A stretch of 64,000 nt of DNA, from NCBI RefSeq assembly GCF_004365705.1, contig NZ_SOBN01000001.1:3272001-3336000 (forward strand), written 5' to 3'. Each line of letters opens with the position of its first letter. The first letter of the stretch is position 1. The notes below the pieces were generated by a model, which made no database searches, had not been told where the DNA came from, and saw only the letters and a program-made list of their open reading frames with translations. The position numbers and the translations under genes were made by a program. Origin of the DNA: Streptomyces sp. 846.5 (GTDB lineage Bacteria > Actinomycetota > Actinomycetes > Streptomycetales > Streptomycetaceae). Of this stretch, positions 32,707-41,796 are shown in pieces.

Positions 32707-33591
32707 TCAGACCTGGACCACGTTGGCGGTGATCCCGGCGAACAGGTCGTCCTCCGGCAGCGAGGTGTCCACCAGCGAACGGGCCAGCTCGTAGTCCTCG
32801 GTCGGCCAGACCTCCCGCTGGATCTCCAGCGGGATGCGGAACCACGGCCCGTCCGGGTCGATCTGGGTCGCGTGGGCCAGCAGCGCCCGGTCCCGGACCT
32901 CGAAGTACTCGCCGCAGGGCACCTTGGTGGTGATCTCCCGGGGCTTGCGGTCGCTCTCGTCCCAGCGCGCGATCCACTCCGCGTAGGGGGACTCCAGGCC
33001 GCGCTCCTTCATGGCCGCGTCCAGGCCCTTGATGCGTTCCAGCGAGATGCCCTGGTTGTAGTAGAGCTTCAGCGGCTGCCAGGGCTCCCCGGCGTCGGGG
33101 AAGGCGTCCGGGTCGCCGGCCGCCTCGAAGGCCGCCATGGAGATCCGGTGGGTCATGATGTGGTCCGGGTGCGGGTAGCCGCCGTTCTCGTCGTACGTGG
33201 TCACCACATGCGGCCGGAACGAGCGGATCAGCCGCACCAGCGGCTCCGTCGCCACGTCCAGCGGCTGCAGCGCGAAGCAGCCCTCCGGCAGTGGCGGCAG
33301 CGGGTCGCCCTCGGGCAGCCCCGAGTCGACGAAGCCCAGCCAGGCCTGCTTGACCCCGAGGATCTCGCGCGCGGCCTCCATCTCCTTCGCCCGCACCTCG
33401 TGGATGTTCTCCTCGATCCAGGGGTCGCCCTGGAGCTTGGGATTGAGGATGGACCCGCGCTCACCCCCGGTACACGTCGCCACCAGTACGTCGACGCCGC
33501 GCGCCACGTACGAGGCCATGGTCGCGGCGCCCTTGCTGGACTCGTCGTCCGGGTGCGCGTGTACCGCCATCAGTCGCAGCTGCTCAGTCAA
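32707..33591 (-). CDS. mca: mycothiol S-conjugate amidase
   Basis: Cytosolic zinc amidase of 294 residues that cleaves mycothiol S-conjugates into GlcN-Ins and a mercapturic acid for export, an actinobacterial detoxification step. Zinc ligands and catalytic base are in AVHAHPDDESS and in the later YPHPDHIMTHR; TCTGGERGSILNP is typical of Mca rather than the related deacetylase MshB. The TTG start fits the family N terminus MTEQLRLMAVHAHPDD; the internal ATG would remove the first seven residues. It diverges from the DUF4307 gene. Confidence 0.94.
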   Translation of the reverse strand: MTEQLRLMAVHAHPDDESSKGAATMASYVARGVDVLVATCTGGERGSILNPKLQGDPWIEENIHEVRAKEMEAAREILGVKQAWLGFVDSGLPEGDPLPPLPEGCFALQPLDVATEPLVRLIRSFRPHVVTTYDENGGYPHPDHIMTHRISMAAFEAAGDPDAFPDAGEPWQPLKLYYNQGISLERIKGLDAAMKERGLESPYAEWIARWDESDRKPREITTKVPCGEYFEVRDRALLAHATQIDPDGPWFRIPLEIQREVWPTEDYELARSLVDTSLPEDDLFAGITANVVQV

Positions 33592-33697
33592 CGCCCCAAA
33601 GCCCTTCGTCGTTATTGCGTCCTTCTATAGTGACGGAACAGGAGGCGCGGACATTCCGCGTTTCCGGGCCGGGCCGTGCAATGGAGGCAAAAGTCCT

Positions 33698-34105
33698 ATG
33701 GAGACTCCGACCAAGGTCGCAGCCGGGACCCAGCTTCCGGCCGGGCGCTACGGCGTCGACCCCGAGCAGCGGGAACGGCGGATGCGGCGGGTCTACTACG
33801 GCTGCGTCGCGCTGGCGATCGCGGTGGTGGCGCTGGTCGGCTACGGCTACCTCGGCAAGGACTCGTTCAGCGGCCAGGTGGTGTCCTTCCAGGTGGACTC
33901 CGCCGCGCAGGTGCAGATTCACCTGGAAGTGTCCAAGCCGGGCGGCACCGCGGGCAGCTGCACGGTGCGCTCGCGCGACGTCAACGGCAACGAGGTGGGC
34001 CGGGTGACCGTGCCGGTGCCCGCCGCGCCGAGCACGTACGACACCGTGGTCACGCTGCGGACCTCCGCCCGCGGTACCACGGGCGAGCTGGTCAGCTGTT
34101 CCTGA
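33698..34105 (+). CDS. DUF4307 membrane protein
   Basis: 135 residues: a soluble N terminus with RYGVDPEQRERRMRR, one membrane helix (about 38-58), and an extracytoplasmic beta-rich domain with two Cys (GSCTVRSRD and VSCS at the very end) that may form a disulfide. DUF4307 proteins occur next to mca in many actinobacteria, and their function is unknown. GGAGG lies ten bases upstream of the ATG. The greA gene follows on the same strand 150 bases later. Confidence 0.85.
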   Translation: METPTKVAAGTQLPAGRYGVDPEQRERRMRRVYYGCVALAIAVVALVGYGYLGKDSFSGQVVSFQVDSAAQVQIHLEVSKPGGTAGSCTVRSRDVNGNEVGRVTVPVPAAPSTYDTVVTLRTSARGTTGELVSCS

Positions 34106-34258
34106 GCCGTCTTTGGGTTGGAGTCCTCCCGGTCGGCGGCGGAAATTGTTAGGCTTCTGGTTTCGCCCCTTCCGGGGTAGATGTACCTACCCATCACCCG
34201 GAAGCGGGCGTTGTCTGTTATCCAAGCCGGACCACACATGTACCTACGAGGAGCACCC

Positions 34259-34756
34259 GTGACCCAGACCAGCGAGAACGTGACCTGGCTCACCCAGGAT
34301 GCGTACGACCAGCTGCGCGCCGAGCTGGAGCACCTGTCGGGTCCTGCACGCGCCGAGATCACCCAGAAGATCGAGGCGGCCCGCGAGGAGGGCGATCTCA
34401 AGGAGAACGCCGGGTACCACGCGGCCCGCGAGGAGCAGGGCAAGATGGAGCTGCGGATCCGCCAGCTCAACCAGCTCCTGGAGCGCGCCCAGGTCGGGGC
34501 GGCCCCGGCCGACAACGGGGTGGTCGGCCCCGGCATGGTCGTCGTGATCGCCTGGGACGGCGACGAGGACGACACCACCACCTTCCTGCTGGGCTCCCGC
34601 GAGGCGTCCTCCGACGATCTGGAGACCTACTCCCCGCAGTCGCCGCTGGGGCGGGCGATCGACGGGCGCAAGGTCGGCGAGACGGCGACGTACGAGCTGC
34701 CCAACGGGCGCAAGACGAGTGTCAAGGTTCTGTCGGCCAAGCCGTACCAGGGCTGA
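34259..34756 (+). CDS. greA: transcription elongation factor GreA
   Basis: RNA polymerase secondary-channel factor of 165 residues that rescues backtracked complexes by stimulating transcript cleavage. The N-terminal antiparallel coiled coil (about 15-75) has the acidic tip EEGDLKENAGYHAAREEQGK that coordinates Mg2+ in the active site; the C-terminal FKBP-like domain includes YSPQSPLGRAIDGRKVGE. GTG start with GAGGAG five bases upstream; a longer reading from 34181 has no such site. The 3' end is followed by copy B of the palindromic repeat. Confidence 0.96.
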   Translation: MTQTSENVTWLTQDAYDQLRAELEHLSGPARAEITQKIEAAREEGDLKENAGYHAAREEQGKMELRIRQLNQLLERAQVGAAPADNGVVGPGMVVVIAWDGDEDDTTTFLLGSREASSDDLETYSPQSPLGRAIDGRKVGETATYELPNGRKTSVKVLSAKPYQG

Positions 34757-34769
34757 CGTTCTTTGCGGC

Positions 34770-34890
34770 TGCGGACCGTAGATGGCTTGTCGCGCAGTTC
34801 CCCGCGCCCCTAGCAATTGCAACGAAGGGTCAGTTGCAACACCTCAGGGGCGCGGGGAACTGCGCGACAAGCCCGGCACACGCCGCAGCA
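34770..34890. repeat. palindromic intergenic repeat, copy B
   Basis: Same 98-base core as copy A (one difference). Here the right flank differs, and the hairpin has a perfect 28-base stem: the arm from GGCTTGTCGCGCAGTT to CCCGCGCCCCT (about 34784-34811) pairs with 34845-34872. The loop holds the TTGCAAC/GTTGCAA pair. It lies between the convergent greA and DrrB-type permease genes, where it may also act as a terminator. Confidence 0.85.
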
Positions 34891-34901
34891 AGAGTCCCGC
34901 C

Positions 34902-35771
34902 TCAGCCGACCGCCGAGCGGTACTTCCGCACGGAGAGCCACGAGAACAGCGCCATGATCAGCAGCGACCAGCCCACCGACACCCACACGGCGTGCACCAT
35001 CGGCCATGCCGTGGCCTGCGGCGCCGGCGGCGGGAGCAGGTTGCCGAAGAGCTGGCGGGCGGCCTGGACCGAGGCGCTGAAGGGGTTCCAGTAGGCGACC
35101 GGCTGCAGCCAGCCCGGCATGCTGCTGACCGGCACGAACGCGTTGGAGACGAAGGTCAGCGGGAACAGCCAGACCAGCCCGGCCGAGGTGGCCGCCTCCG
35201 GGCTGCGGACCGAGAGCCCGATCAGCGCGCCGATCCAGGAGAAGGCGTAGCCGAGCAGGAGCAGCAGCCCGAACGCGCCCAGCGCCTTCAGCACCCCGTT
35301 GTGGATCCGCCAGCCGATGATGAACGCGACCAGCCCCAGCACCACCAGCGTCAGCGCGCTCTGCACCAGGTCGGCGATGGTCCGGCCGACCAGCACCGCC
35401 GAGCGGGCCATCGGCAGCGAGCGGAACCGGTCGACCAGGCCCTTGTTCATGTCCTCGGCGATCCCGGCCGACGCGCCGGCCACCGCGAAGGTCACCGTCT
35501 GCGCGAAGATGCCGGCCATCAGGTACTGCTTGTAGGTGTCGGCGTTGCTCGGCGCGCCCGGGATGGTGATCGCGCCGCCCATCACATACGTGAAGAGCAG
35601 CACGAACATCACCGGCTGCAGCATCCCGAAGACCACGATCTCGGGGATACGGGTCATCCGGCGCAGATTCCGCTTGGCGACGACCCAGGAGTCGCGCAGG
35701 GCCTGCACGGCGCCGCCGCGCTGGACCGGCACGACACGGCCTATCGCGCCCGTCGTCGTAGTGGCTGACAT
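34902..35771 (-). CDS. ABC-2 (DrrB-type) permease
   Basis: Membrane subunit of 289 residues with about six helices: the first at PEIVVFGMLQPVMFVLLFTYVMG (about 43-65), others from position 85 on, and the ABC-2 signature near DRFRSLPMARSAVLVGRTIADL. The last segment is WVSVGWSLLIMALFSWLSVR. It works with the adjacent ATPase as a multidrug or antibiotic exporter of the daunorubicin-resistance type. The ATG overlaps the ATPase stop by one base (TGATG), so translation is coupled. The exported compound is unknown. Confidence 0.92.
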   Translation of the reverse strand: MSATTTTGAIGRVVPVQRGGAVQALRDSWVVAKRNLRRMTRIPEIVVFGMLQPVMFVLLFTYVMGGAITIPGAPSNADTYKQYLMAGIFAQTVTFAVAGASAGIAEDMNKGLVDRFRSLPMARSAVLVGRTIADLVQSALTLVVLGLVAFIIGWRIHNGVLKALGAFGLLLLLGYAFSWIGALIGLSVRSPEAATSAGLVWLFPLTFVSNAFVPVSSMPGWLQPVAYWNPFSASVQAARQLFGNLLPPPAPQATAWPMVHAVWVSVGWSLLIMALFSWLSVRKYRSAVG

Positions 35772-36760
35772 CAGGAGTCCTTCCCTTCAGCGTCGGCGCT
35801 CTCGCCGTTGGCCTCGTCGCCGAAGGTCGCGTGCCCGGTGAGCGAGAGGAAGACGTCGTCCAGGGTGGGGCGGCGCAGGCCGATGTCCTGGATCACGATG
35901 GTCCGCGCGTCCAGCTCCCTGATGACGTCGGCGAGGACGCTGGCGCCGCCGCTGACCGGGACGGTGATCCTGCGGGTGTGCCGCTCGACCGCGGGCTCGC
36001 CCTTGGCGTACGGGGCCAGCGCCTCCACGGCCTGGCCGAGGTGGGCCGGGTCCTCGACGACGATCTCGATGCGCTCGCCGCCGATCTCCGCCTTGAGCTC
36101 GTCGGCGCTGCCCCTGGCGATGACCTTGCCGTGGTCGACCACGGCGATGTCGTGCGCGAGGCGGTCCGCCTCCTCCAGGTACTGGGTGGTGAGCAGCAGC
36201 GTGGTGCCCTCCCCCACCAGGGTCTCGATGACCTCCCACAGCGCCATCCGGTTGCGCGGGTCCAGCCCGGTGGTGGGCTCGTCCAGGAACATCACCGGGG
36301 GGCGGACCACCAGCGCGGCGGCGAGGTCGAGCCGGCGGCGCATGCCGCCGGAGTAGGTCTTGGCGGTGCGGTTGGCGGCCTCGGAGAGGTTGAACCACTC
36401 CAGCAGCTCCAGCGCCCTGGCCTTGGAGTCGCGGGGGCTCATCTGGTACAGCTCGCCGACCATCTGCAGGTTCTCACGCCCCGTCAGGTACTCGTCCACC
36501 GCGGCGTACTGGCCGGAGAGGCCGATCAGGCCGCGCACCTGGTTGGGATGCTTGAGCACGTCGAGACCGGCCACCACGGCGCGTCCGGAGTCGGGCCTGA
36601 GCAGGGTGGTGAGCACCCGCACCATGGTGGTCTTGCCCGCCCCGTTGGGGCCGAGCAGCCCGAGGACGGTGCCCTCCGGGACTTCCAGGCTGACTCCGTC
36701 CAGGGCGTGCACGTCCCCGAAGGTCTTCACCAGATCCTCTGCCTCAATGGCCGCCGCCAT
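35771..36760 (-). CDS. DrrA-type ABC exporter ATPase
   Basis: ATPase subunit of 329 residues. Walker A GPNGAGKTT, Q-loop LSGQYAAVDEYLTG, signature YSGGMRRRLDLA and Walker B VMFLDEPTTGLDP, with the His switch read as TTQYLEEAD (Gln in place of His, which is common in DrrA). The extra C-terminal domain of about 100 residues, ending RRPTLDDVFLSLTG, is typical of DrrA exporters. It is the first gene of the two-gene operon, and its stop overlaps the permease start. Confidence 0.94.
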   Translation of the reverse strand: MAAAIEAEDLVKTFGDVHALDGVSLEVPEGTVLGLLGPNGAGKTTMVRVLTTLLRPDSGRAVVAGLDVLKHPNQVRGLIGLSGQYAAVDEYLTGRENLQMVGELYQMSPRDSKARALELLEWFNLSEAANRTAKTYSGGMRRRLDLAAALVVRPPVMFLDEPTTGLDPRNRMALWEVIETLVGEGTTLLLTTQYLEEADRLAHDIAVVDHGKVIARGSADELKAEIGGERIEIVVEDPAHLGQAVEALAPYAKGEPAVERHTRRITVPVSGGASVLADVIRELDARTIVIQDIGLRRPTLDDVFLSLTGHATFGDEANGESADAEGKDS

Positions 36761-36831
36761 CGCTCACTCCCTCGTCAGCCGCACGCCTGATGAACAGCCT
36801 GGCCGGGATCGGAGCGGTGCGCGACCCGGCG

Positions 36832-38049
36832 TCAGCTCTGCCGCAGGATCGTGTAACCCGACCGCCGCAGCTCCGACACTACGGTCTCGCAGTGCTCGGG
36901 GCCCTTGGTTTCCAGATGGAGGTCGACTTCGGCCTCGCCCAGGTCCAGCTTGGGGTCGGTGCGCACATGCGCGATGTCCACGACGTTGGCGTCCACCCGG
37001 GTCAGCGCTCCCAGCAGGGTGGCCAGCGCGCCGGGACGGTCGGTGATCCGCAGCCGCAGCGAGAGGTAGCGGCCGGCGGCGACCATGCCGTGCCGCAGCA
37101 CCCGCTGCAGCAGCAGCGGGTCGACATTGCCGCCGGAGAGCACCGCGACGACCGGGCCCTCCAGCTCGCCGGCGTGCTCCAGCAGGGCGGCGACGGTGCT
37201 GGCCCCGGCCGGTTCGACGACCAGCTTGCAGCGCTCCAGGCAGATCAGCTGGGCGCGGGCGAGCGCGTCCTCGGTGACCGTCAGCACCCCGTCCGCCAGC
37301 CGTTGCACGATCTCGAACGGGATGTCACCCGGACGGCCCACCTGGATGCCGTCCGCCATGGTGGAGAAGCCGTCCAGGGAGACCGGGTGGCCGGCCGCCA
37401 GCGAGGGCGGGTAGGCCGCCGCGCCGGCCGCCTGCACACCGACCACCTTCACGTCCGGGCGCAGCTGCTTGACCGCGGTGGCGATCCCGGCCAGCAGTCC
37501 GCCGCCGCCGACGCCGACCAGGATGGTGCGGACCTCGGGGCACTGCTCCAGGATCTCCAGCCCGACGGTGCCCTGCCCGGCGACCACGTCCTGGTGGTCG
37601 AAGGGGTGGATGACGACGGCGCCGGTGCTCTCGGCGTACTCCAGTGCGGCGGCGAGCGTCTCGTCGAAGTTCTCACCGAACAGCCGCACCTCGGCGCCGT
37701 ACTCACGGGTGGCGGCGACCTTGGGCAGTGGAGCGGCCACCGGCATGAACACGGTCGAGTGCACTCCGAGCGTGGTCGCGGCCAGCGCCACGCCCTGCGC
37801 GTGGTTGCCGGCGCTGGCGGCCACCACCCCGGCGGCCCTCTCGACCGGGCTCAGCCCGGCGATCCTGACGTAGGCGCCGCGCAGCTTGAACGACCCGGTG
37901 CGCTGCAGGTTCTCGCACTTCAGGTGCACCGGGGCGCCGAACAGCCGGGAGAGGTGCCGGCTGCCCTCCATCGGGGTGACCCTGGCCACCCCGGACAGCA
38001 CCTTGTGGGCGCCGCGGATGTCGTCGATCGTGATGGGCCAAGTGTTCAT
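36832..38049 (-). CDS. ilvA: threonine ammonia-lyase with C-terminal ACT-like domain
   Basis: PLP enzyme of 405 residues that deaminates threonine to 2-oxobutyrate, the first step toward isoleucine, or in catabolism. The PLP Lys is Lys55 in TGSFKLRGAY; the phosphate-binding loop is GVGGGGLLAG; the C terminus (about 330-405) has an ACT-like regulatory domain. The length suits the short single-ACT class. The ATG at 38049 has no clear ribosome site, but a TACGCT -10-like box lies seven bases upstream, so it may be leaderless. A GTG eight codons earlier is an alternative. It diverges from a MarR gene. Confidence 0.92.
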   Translation of the reverse strand: MNTWPITIDDIRGAHKVLSGVARVTPMEGSRHLSRLFGAPVHLKCENLQRTGSFKLRGAYVRIAGLSPVERAAGVVAASAGNHAQGVALAATTLGVHSTVFMPVAAPLPKVAATREYGAEVRLFGENFDETLAAALEYAESTGAVVIHPFDHQDVVAGQGTVGLEILEQCPEVRTILVGVGGGGLLAGIATAVKQLRPDVKVVGVQAAGAAAYPPSLAAGHPVSLDGFSTMADGIQVGRPGDIPFEIVQRLADGVLTVTEDALARAQLICLERCKLVVEPAGASTVAALLEHAGELEGPVVAVLSGGNVDPLLLQRVLRHGMVAAGRYLSLRLRITDRPGALATLLGALTRVDANVVDIAHVRTDPKLDLGEAEVDLHLETKGPEHCETVVSELRRSGYTILRQS

Positions 38050-38143
38050 AGGGTTCAGCGTAGGGCTTTGCACCGATACGCTCTGGATGGCTCTCGGAGC
38101 AGCTCAGCGGAACGGCTCAGCGGAACGACAGATCGTGACAACC

Positions 38144-38611
38144 ATGAACACAGATGCCTCGGCGGCAGCCGACGACGTGCTCTACGACCGGCTCCAGTAC
38201 CAGGTCGCGATCTTCGCGCGCCGGGTGGAGCAGGTGCGCATGGGCGGTGTGGGCGAGCAGCGCAACTCCATGGACCGGGCGGCGTTCCTGCTGCTCAACC
38301 GGCTGGACTGGACCGGAGCCGTCGGCGTGAAGGCGCTGGCCCAGGCGATGGGGATCGACTCGTCCACGGTGACCAGGCAGGTCGCCCCGCTGGTGGACTG
38401 CGGCCTGGTGGAACGGGTGCCGAACCCGGACGACGGCCGCGCGGTCCTCCTGGAACTGTCCCCGCTCGGCCAGGAGCGGCTCCAGGAGGTGCGCGAGTCA
38501 CGACAGTTGATGATGCATCAGCTCCTGGACGGCTGGTCCTCGGGGGAGCGTGAGCAGTTCTGCGAGCTGCTCACACGCTTCAACGCCTCGATGCAGACCT
38601 TCAAGCCGTGA
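38144..38611 (+). CDS. MarR-family transcriptional regulator
   Basis: Winged-helix regulator of 155 residues. The DNA-binding part reads VGVKALAQAMGIDSSTVTRQ then VAPLVDCGLVERVPNPDDGR with the wing Arg. The N terminus YDRLQYQVAIFARRVEQVRM is typical of a streptomycete subgroup. I chose the ATG at 38144; longer starts at 38135 (GTG) and 38087 (ATG, near a TACGCT box) are possible. It is divergent from ilvA and convergent with the transsulfuration gene. Its targets are unknown. Confidence 0.86.
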   Translation: MNTDASAAADDVLYDRLQYQVAIFARRVEQVRMGGVGEQRNSMDRAAFLLLNRLDWTGAVGVKALAQAMGIDSSTVTRQVAPLVDCGLVERVPNPDDGRAVLLELSPLGQERLQEVRESRQLMMHQLLDGWSSGEREQFCELLTRFNASMQTFKP

Positions 38612-38641
38612 CCGGACGGTCCGGTGCCCGGGGGCGCGGTG

Positions 38642-39805
38642 CTACTTCAGCGCCTCCGCCAGGTCCGCCAGCAGGTCGTTGACCGACTCGATGCCCACCG
38701 AGAGCCGCACCAGGTCGGCCGGCACCTCCAGCGCGGAGCCGGCCGCCGAGGCGTGCGTCATCCGTCCGGGGTGCTCGATCAGCGACTCCACGCCCCCGAG
38801 GGACTCCCCCAGGGTGAACAGCCGGGCCCGGTTGCAGACCTCGACCGCGGCCTCCTCGCCGTCCTTGTGACGGAACGACACCATGCCGCCGAAGGCCTTC
38901 ATCTGCTTCACCGCGACGTCGTGGCCCGGGTGCGAGGGCAGCCCCGGGTAGAGCACCTGCGACACCTTGGGGTGGCCGGTCAGGAAGTCGGCCACCCGGG
39001 CGGCGTTCTCGCTGTGCCGGTCCATCCTGATGCCCAGGGTCTTGATGCCGCGCATGACCAGCCAGGCGTCGAAGGGCCCGGCGACGGCGCCCATCGCGTT
39101 CTGGTGGTACGCCAGCTCCTCGCCCAGGGTGGCGTCGTCGGTCACCAGCGCGCCGCCGACCACGTCCGAGTGGCCGCCCATGTACTTGGTGGTGGAGTAG
39201 ACGACCACGTCCGCGCCCAGCGCCAGCGGCTGCTGGAGGTAGGGGCTGGCGAAGGTGTTGTCCACGACCAGGGTCGCGCCGGCGTCGTGGGCGATGTGCG
39301 CCAGCGCGGGCACGTCGGTGATGCCCAGCAGCGGGTTGCTCGGCGTCTCCACCCAGATGACCTTGGTGTTGGGCCGTACGGCCGCCCGCACCGCCTCGGG
39401 GTGGTGGGTGTCCGCGACCGACCACTCCACGCCCCAGCGGGACAGCACCTTGGCGAACAGCCGGAAGGTGCCGCCGTAGGCGTCGTTGGGGATGACGATG
39501 TGGTCACCGGGCTTGGTGACCGTCCGCAGCAGGCAGTCCTCGGCAGCCAGCCCCGACGCGAAGGCGAGCCCGCGGCGGCCGCCGTCCAGCGCGGCGAGGT
39601 TGGTCTCCAGGGCGGTACGGGTCGGATTGGCGGAACGGCTGTACTCGTAGCCGCCGCGCAGCCCGCCGACGCCGTCCTGCTTGTAGGTGGAGACCTGGTA
39701 GATGGGGGTGACCACGGCCCCGGTCAATGGATCGGCCTCCTGCCCGGCATGGATGGCCAGGGTCTCGAAGGCGTGGTTGTGCTCGTGAGAGTGCGAGGTG
39801 CTCAT
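38642..39805 (-). CDS. cystathionine gamma-synthase/gamma-lyase (PLP)
   Basis: Cys/Met metabolism PLP enzyme of 387 residues. The PLP Lys is Lys207 in YSTTKYMGGHSD; ETPSNPLLGITDV, the Tyr/Arg region GGYEYSRSANPTR and LFTLGESLGGVESL are family marks. The sequence does not settle whether it makes cystathionine (MetB) or cleaves it to cysteine; actinobacterial members often do both. The cbs gene at 46.2 kb supplies cystathionine, favouring lyase activity in reverse transsulfuration. A TACCCT -10-like box lies eight bases before the ATG, so the mRNA is probably leaderless. The His-rich N terminus (SHSHEHNH) is odd. Confidence 0.9.
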   Translation of the reverse strand: MSTSHSHEHNHAFETLAIHAGQEADPLTGAVVTPIYQVSTYKQDGVGGLRGGYEYSRSANPTRTALETNLAALDGGRRGLAFASGLAAEDCLLRTVTKPGDHIVIPNDAYGGTFRLFAKVLSRWGVEWSVADTHHPEAVRAAVRPNTKVIWVETPSNPLLGITDVPALAHIAHDAGATLVVDNTFASPYLQQPLALGADVVVYSTTKYMGGHSDVVGGALVTDDATLGEELAYHQNAMGAVAGPFDAWLVMRGIKTLGIRMDRHSENAARVADFLTGHPKVSQVLYPGLPSHPGHDVAVKQMKAFGGMVSFRHKDGEEAAVEVCNRARLFTLGESLGGVESLIEHPGRMTHASAAGSALEVPADLVRLSVGIESVNDLLADLAEALK

Positions 39806-39883
39806 GGGATCCGAGGGTAGTCCGAAACCACGCCGTTCAAGCAGCGGAGCCCCGGCGGCACGAGATCCCCTCGGCCCGCGTGC

Positions 39884-40764
39884 TCAGGCGTGCGGGGGGA
39901 GCCAGCCCAGCTGGGCCGCGCGGACTCCGGCCTGGAAGCGGCTGCGTGCGTCGAGGCGCTCGATGAGATCGGTGGCTATGCGGCGGGCGGTGCGGGGGGA
40001 GACGCCGAGGCGTTTGGCGATGTTGTCGTCGGTGTGACCGTCGGCCAGGAGCCGCAGGGTGGTCGCCTCCTGGGGAGTCAGCCCGTGAGCGTCGGGGACT
40101 GCCGCCTGGCCCAGGCGCTGGGCCCCGGCCCAGATGCTCTCGAAGAGGGCGCACAGGGCGGTGATGGTGCCCTGTCCGGTCAGGACGACCGCGCCGGCCG
40201 CGGTGTCGTCGCTGGTCACCGGGATGACCGCGGTCGAGCGGTCGATGATGATCATTCGGGTCGGCAGGGTGGCCGTGGTGCGGACCCGGCCACCGTGCTC
40301 GGCAAGCCAGTTGACGTAGGCCAGGGTGCGGGCGTTGTTGCGGAGGCTGTCCAGATAGACGGTGCGCATCAGCACACCACGCTCCAGCACGTCCCGTGGC
40401 CTCCTGCGCCGCCCGCACGCTCTCCTCGGTGTGTGCGCCGTCGGGGGCCAGCGTCATCACCTCGGTGGTGACCTGTCGCGACAGGGCGGCGAGTCGGTCG
40501 CGGATCTGATCGATGCCCACGAGCTGCTCCACGCCGGGGCTGGTGGCGACCGGGCGGAGGTCGGCGTATTCGGCGATGAGCTGCGCCGCCGTGGCCCGGG
40601 ACGCCTCCAGCCGCTGTTGCTGGGCGGCGAGTTCGGCGCTCTGGCGGGCCAGCAGGATCTCCATGCCGAGGTCGGGCGAGACCGCCCGCAGGCGGCCGTC
40701 GCAGGCCTCGGAGTGGCGGCGGACCAGGGCGAGTTCGCTCAGGGCGTCCAGGGCGGCTCGACAA
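39884..40764 (-). pseudogene. broken TrmB/LuxR-type regulator: truncated 5' end and frameshift
   Basis: Two reading frames together resemble one regulator. The 5' part (from about 40764) reads AALDALSELALVRRHSEA and EILLARQSAELAAQQQ up to VRAAQEATG; near 40395 the frame shifts and the rest continues as LERGVLMRTVYLDSLRNN to a LuxR helix-turn-helix (LTPQEATTLRLLADGHTDDN, VSPRTARRIATDLIERL). Removing one G at the run CGGGA (minus strand) would join the frames (ATDVLERG). No start codon exists before residue 30 or so of the expected protein, so its N terminus is missing too. A sequencing error cannot be excluded for the shift. Confidence 0.7.
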
Positions 40765-40774
40765 GGAATCTGTC

Positions 40775-41715
40775 ATGCTCACGTCGCCATACGCCCGCAA
40801 GTTCCTCGCCGCTTCTGTCGCCCTGGCCGCAGCGGCCGGTATCGCGGCCACTGCCAACACCGCCTCCTACGCCGCCGACAACGCGGGCGTGAACACCGAC
40901 ACACCCGTCTTCACCACCACCGGCGATGCGCCGGCCGGGACCTCCGGGACCTTCACGACGAGCATCTCCAATCCGGAGACGGCGCGGCGGCCCAGGTCGC
41001 GGCGGACTCCTCCTCATCGGTCACCCAGGCCACGACCACCACCGGGACCTACTCCGCCAACGTCGTGGCGGCCTTCAACGCCAAGGGTGGTTCCATCACC
41101 CAGAACCAGGTGATGACCAGGGCCCAGTCCTGGGTCAACGAGGGCGTCCCCTACAACCAGGGCGGCTACAAGACCGACGCCAACGGCACCTGCCGCGAGG
41201 ACTGCTCCGGCTTTGTCTCCATGACGTGGAACCTGCCCTACAGCCGCACCACGTGGACGCTCGACGACAGCTCCATCACCAGCCACATCAGCCGCTCGGA
41301 TCTGCAGCCCGGTGACGCGCTGGACTACGACGCCGAACACGTCATCCTCTTCGCGGGCTGGAAGGACAAGTCGGCAGGCACCTTCTACTACTACGCTGAG
41401 TCCAACCCCAGCGTGCTGACCAACGAGTACGTCGGCAACTTCAACAGCAGCACCATCGCGGCCTGGCCGGTCGGCGAGTACGTCTACCTGCGCTTCAACA
41501 ACATCGCCGCCCCCACGCCGCCGGTCACAGCGCCGCAGGAGACCGCCGCCCGCATCGCGGCGGGTGACTTCAACGGCGACGGCAAGCAGGACATCGCAGG
41601 CATCGACGCCAACAACAACATGAAGCTCTATACCGGCAACGGTGCAGGGCACCTCACCGACAGCGGCATCTACATGCTCGGCACCACCGGCCTCTGGTCC
41701 GGCTTCCAGTCCTGA
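40775..41715 (+). pseudogene. frameshifted secreted NlpC/P60-like protein with one FG-GAP repeat
   Basis: The ATG behind AAGGAA opens a Sec signal (KFLAASVALAAAAGIAATAN) and about 65 residues in one frame; the body continues in another frame from about 40978 (GAAAQVAADSSSSVTQ). A one-base loss near CCGGAGACGG explains the switch. The body has an NlpC/P60-like core, DCSGFVSMTW with the Cys and DAEHVILFAGW with the His, and then a single FG-GAP/VCBS unit (AGDFNGDGKQDIAGIDANNN) before stopping at GLWSGFQS. Such repeats normally come in several copies, so the 3' end also looks shortened. Confidence 0.65.
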
Positions 41716-41796
41716 GCCAGGCCCGCTCTGTGGCTCCGGTCGACCTGGGTATAGTCGCTGTGAATCCTGTCTCCCACCTGTGAGAGCCACTCCCTG

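Noticed and set aside
31108-34834. Short forward frames with identical protein sequence in the two palindromic repeats
   Set aside because: The identical translation comes from the 98-base repeat itself, not from a gene; no ribosome site precedes them.
39884-40390. The LuxR-domain frame as an intact 168-residue gene
   Set aside because: Its first residues fall in the middle of a longer conserved domain whose beginning is found in the adjacent frame, so a frameshifted gene is the simpler reading.
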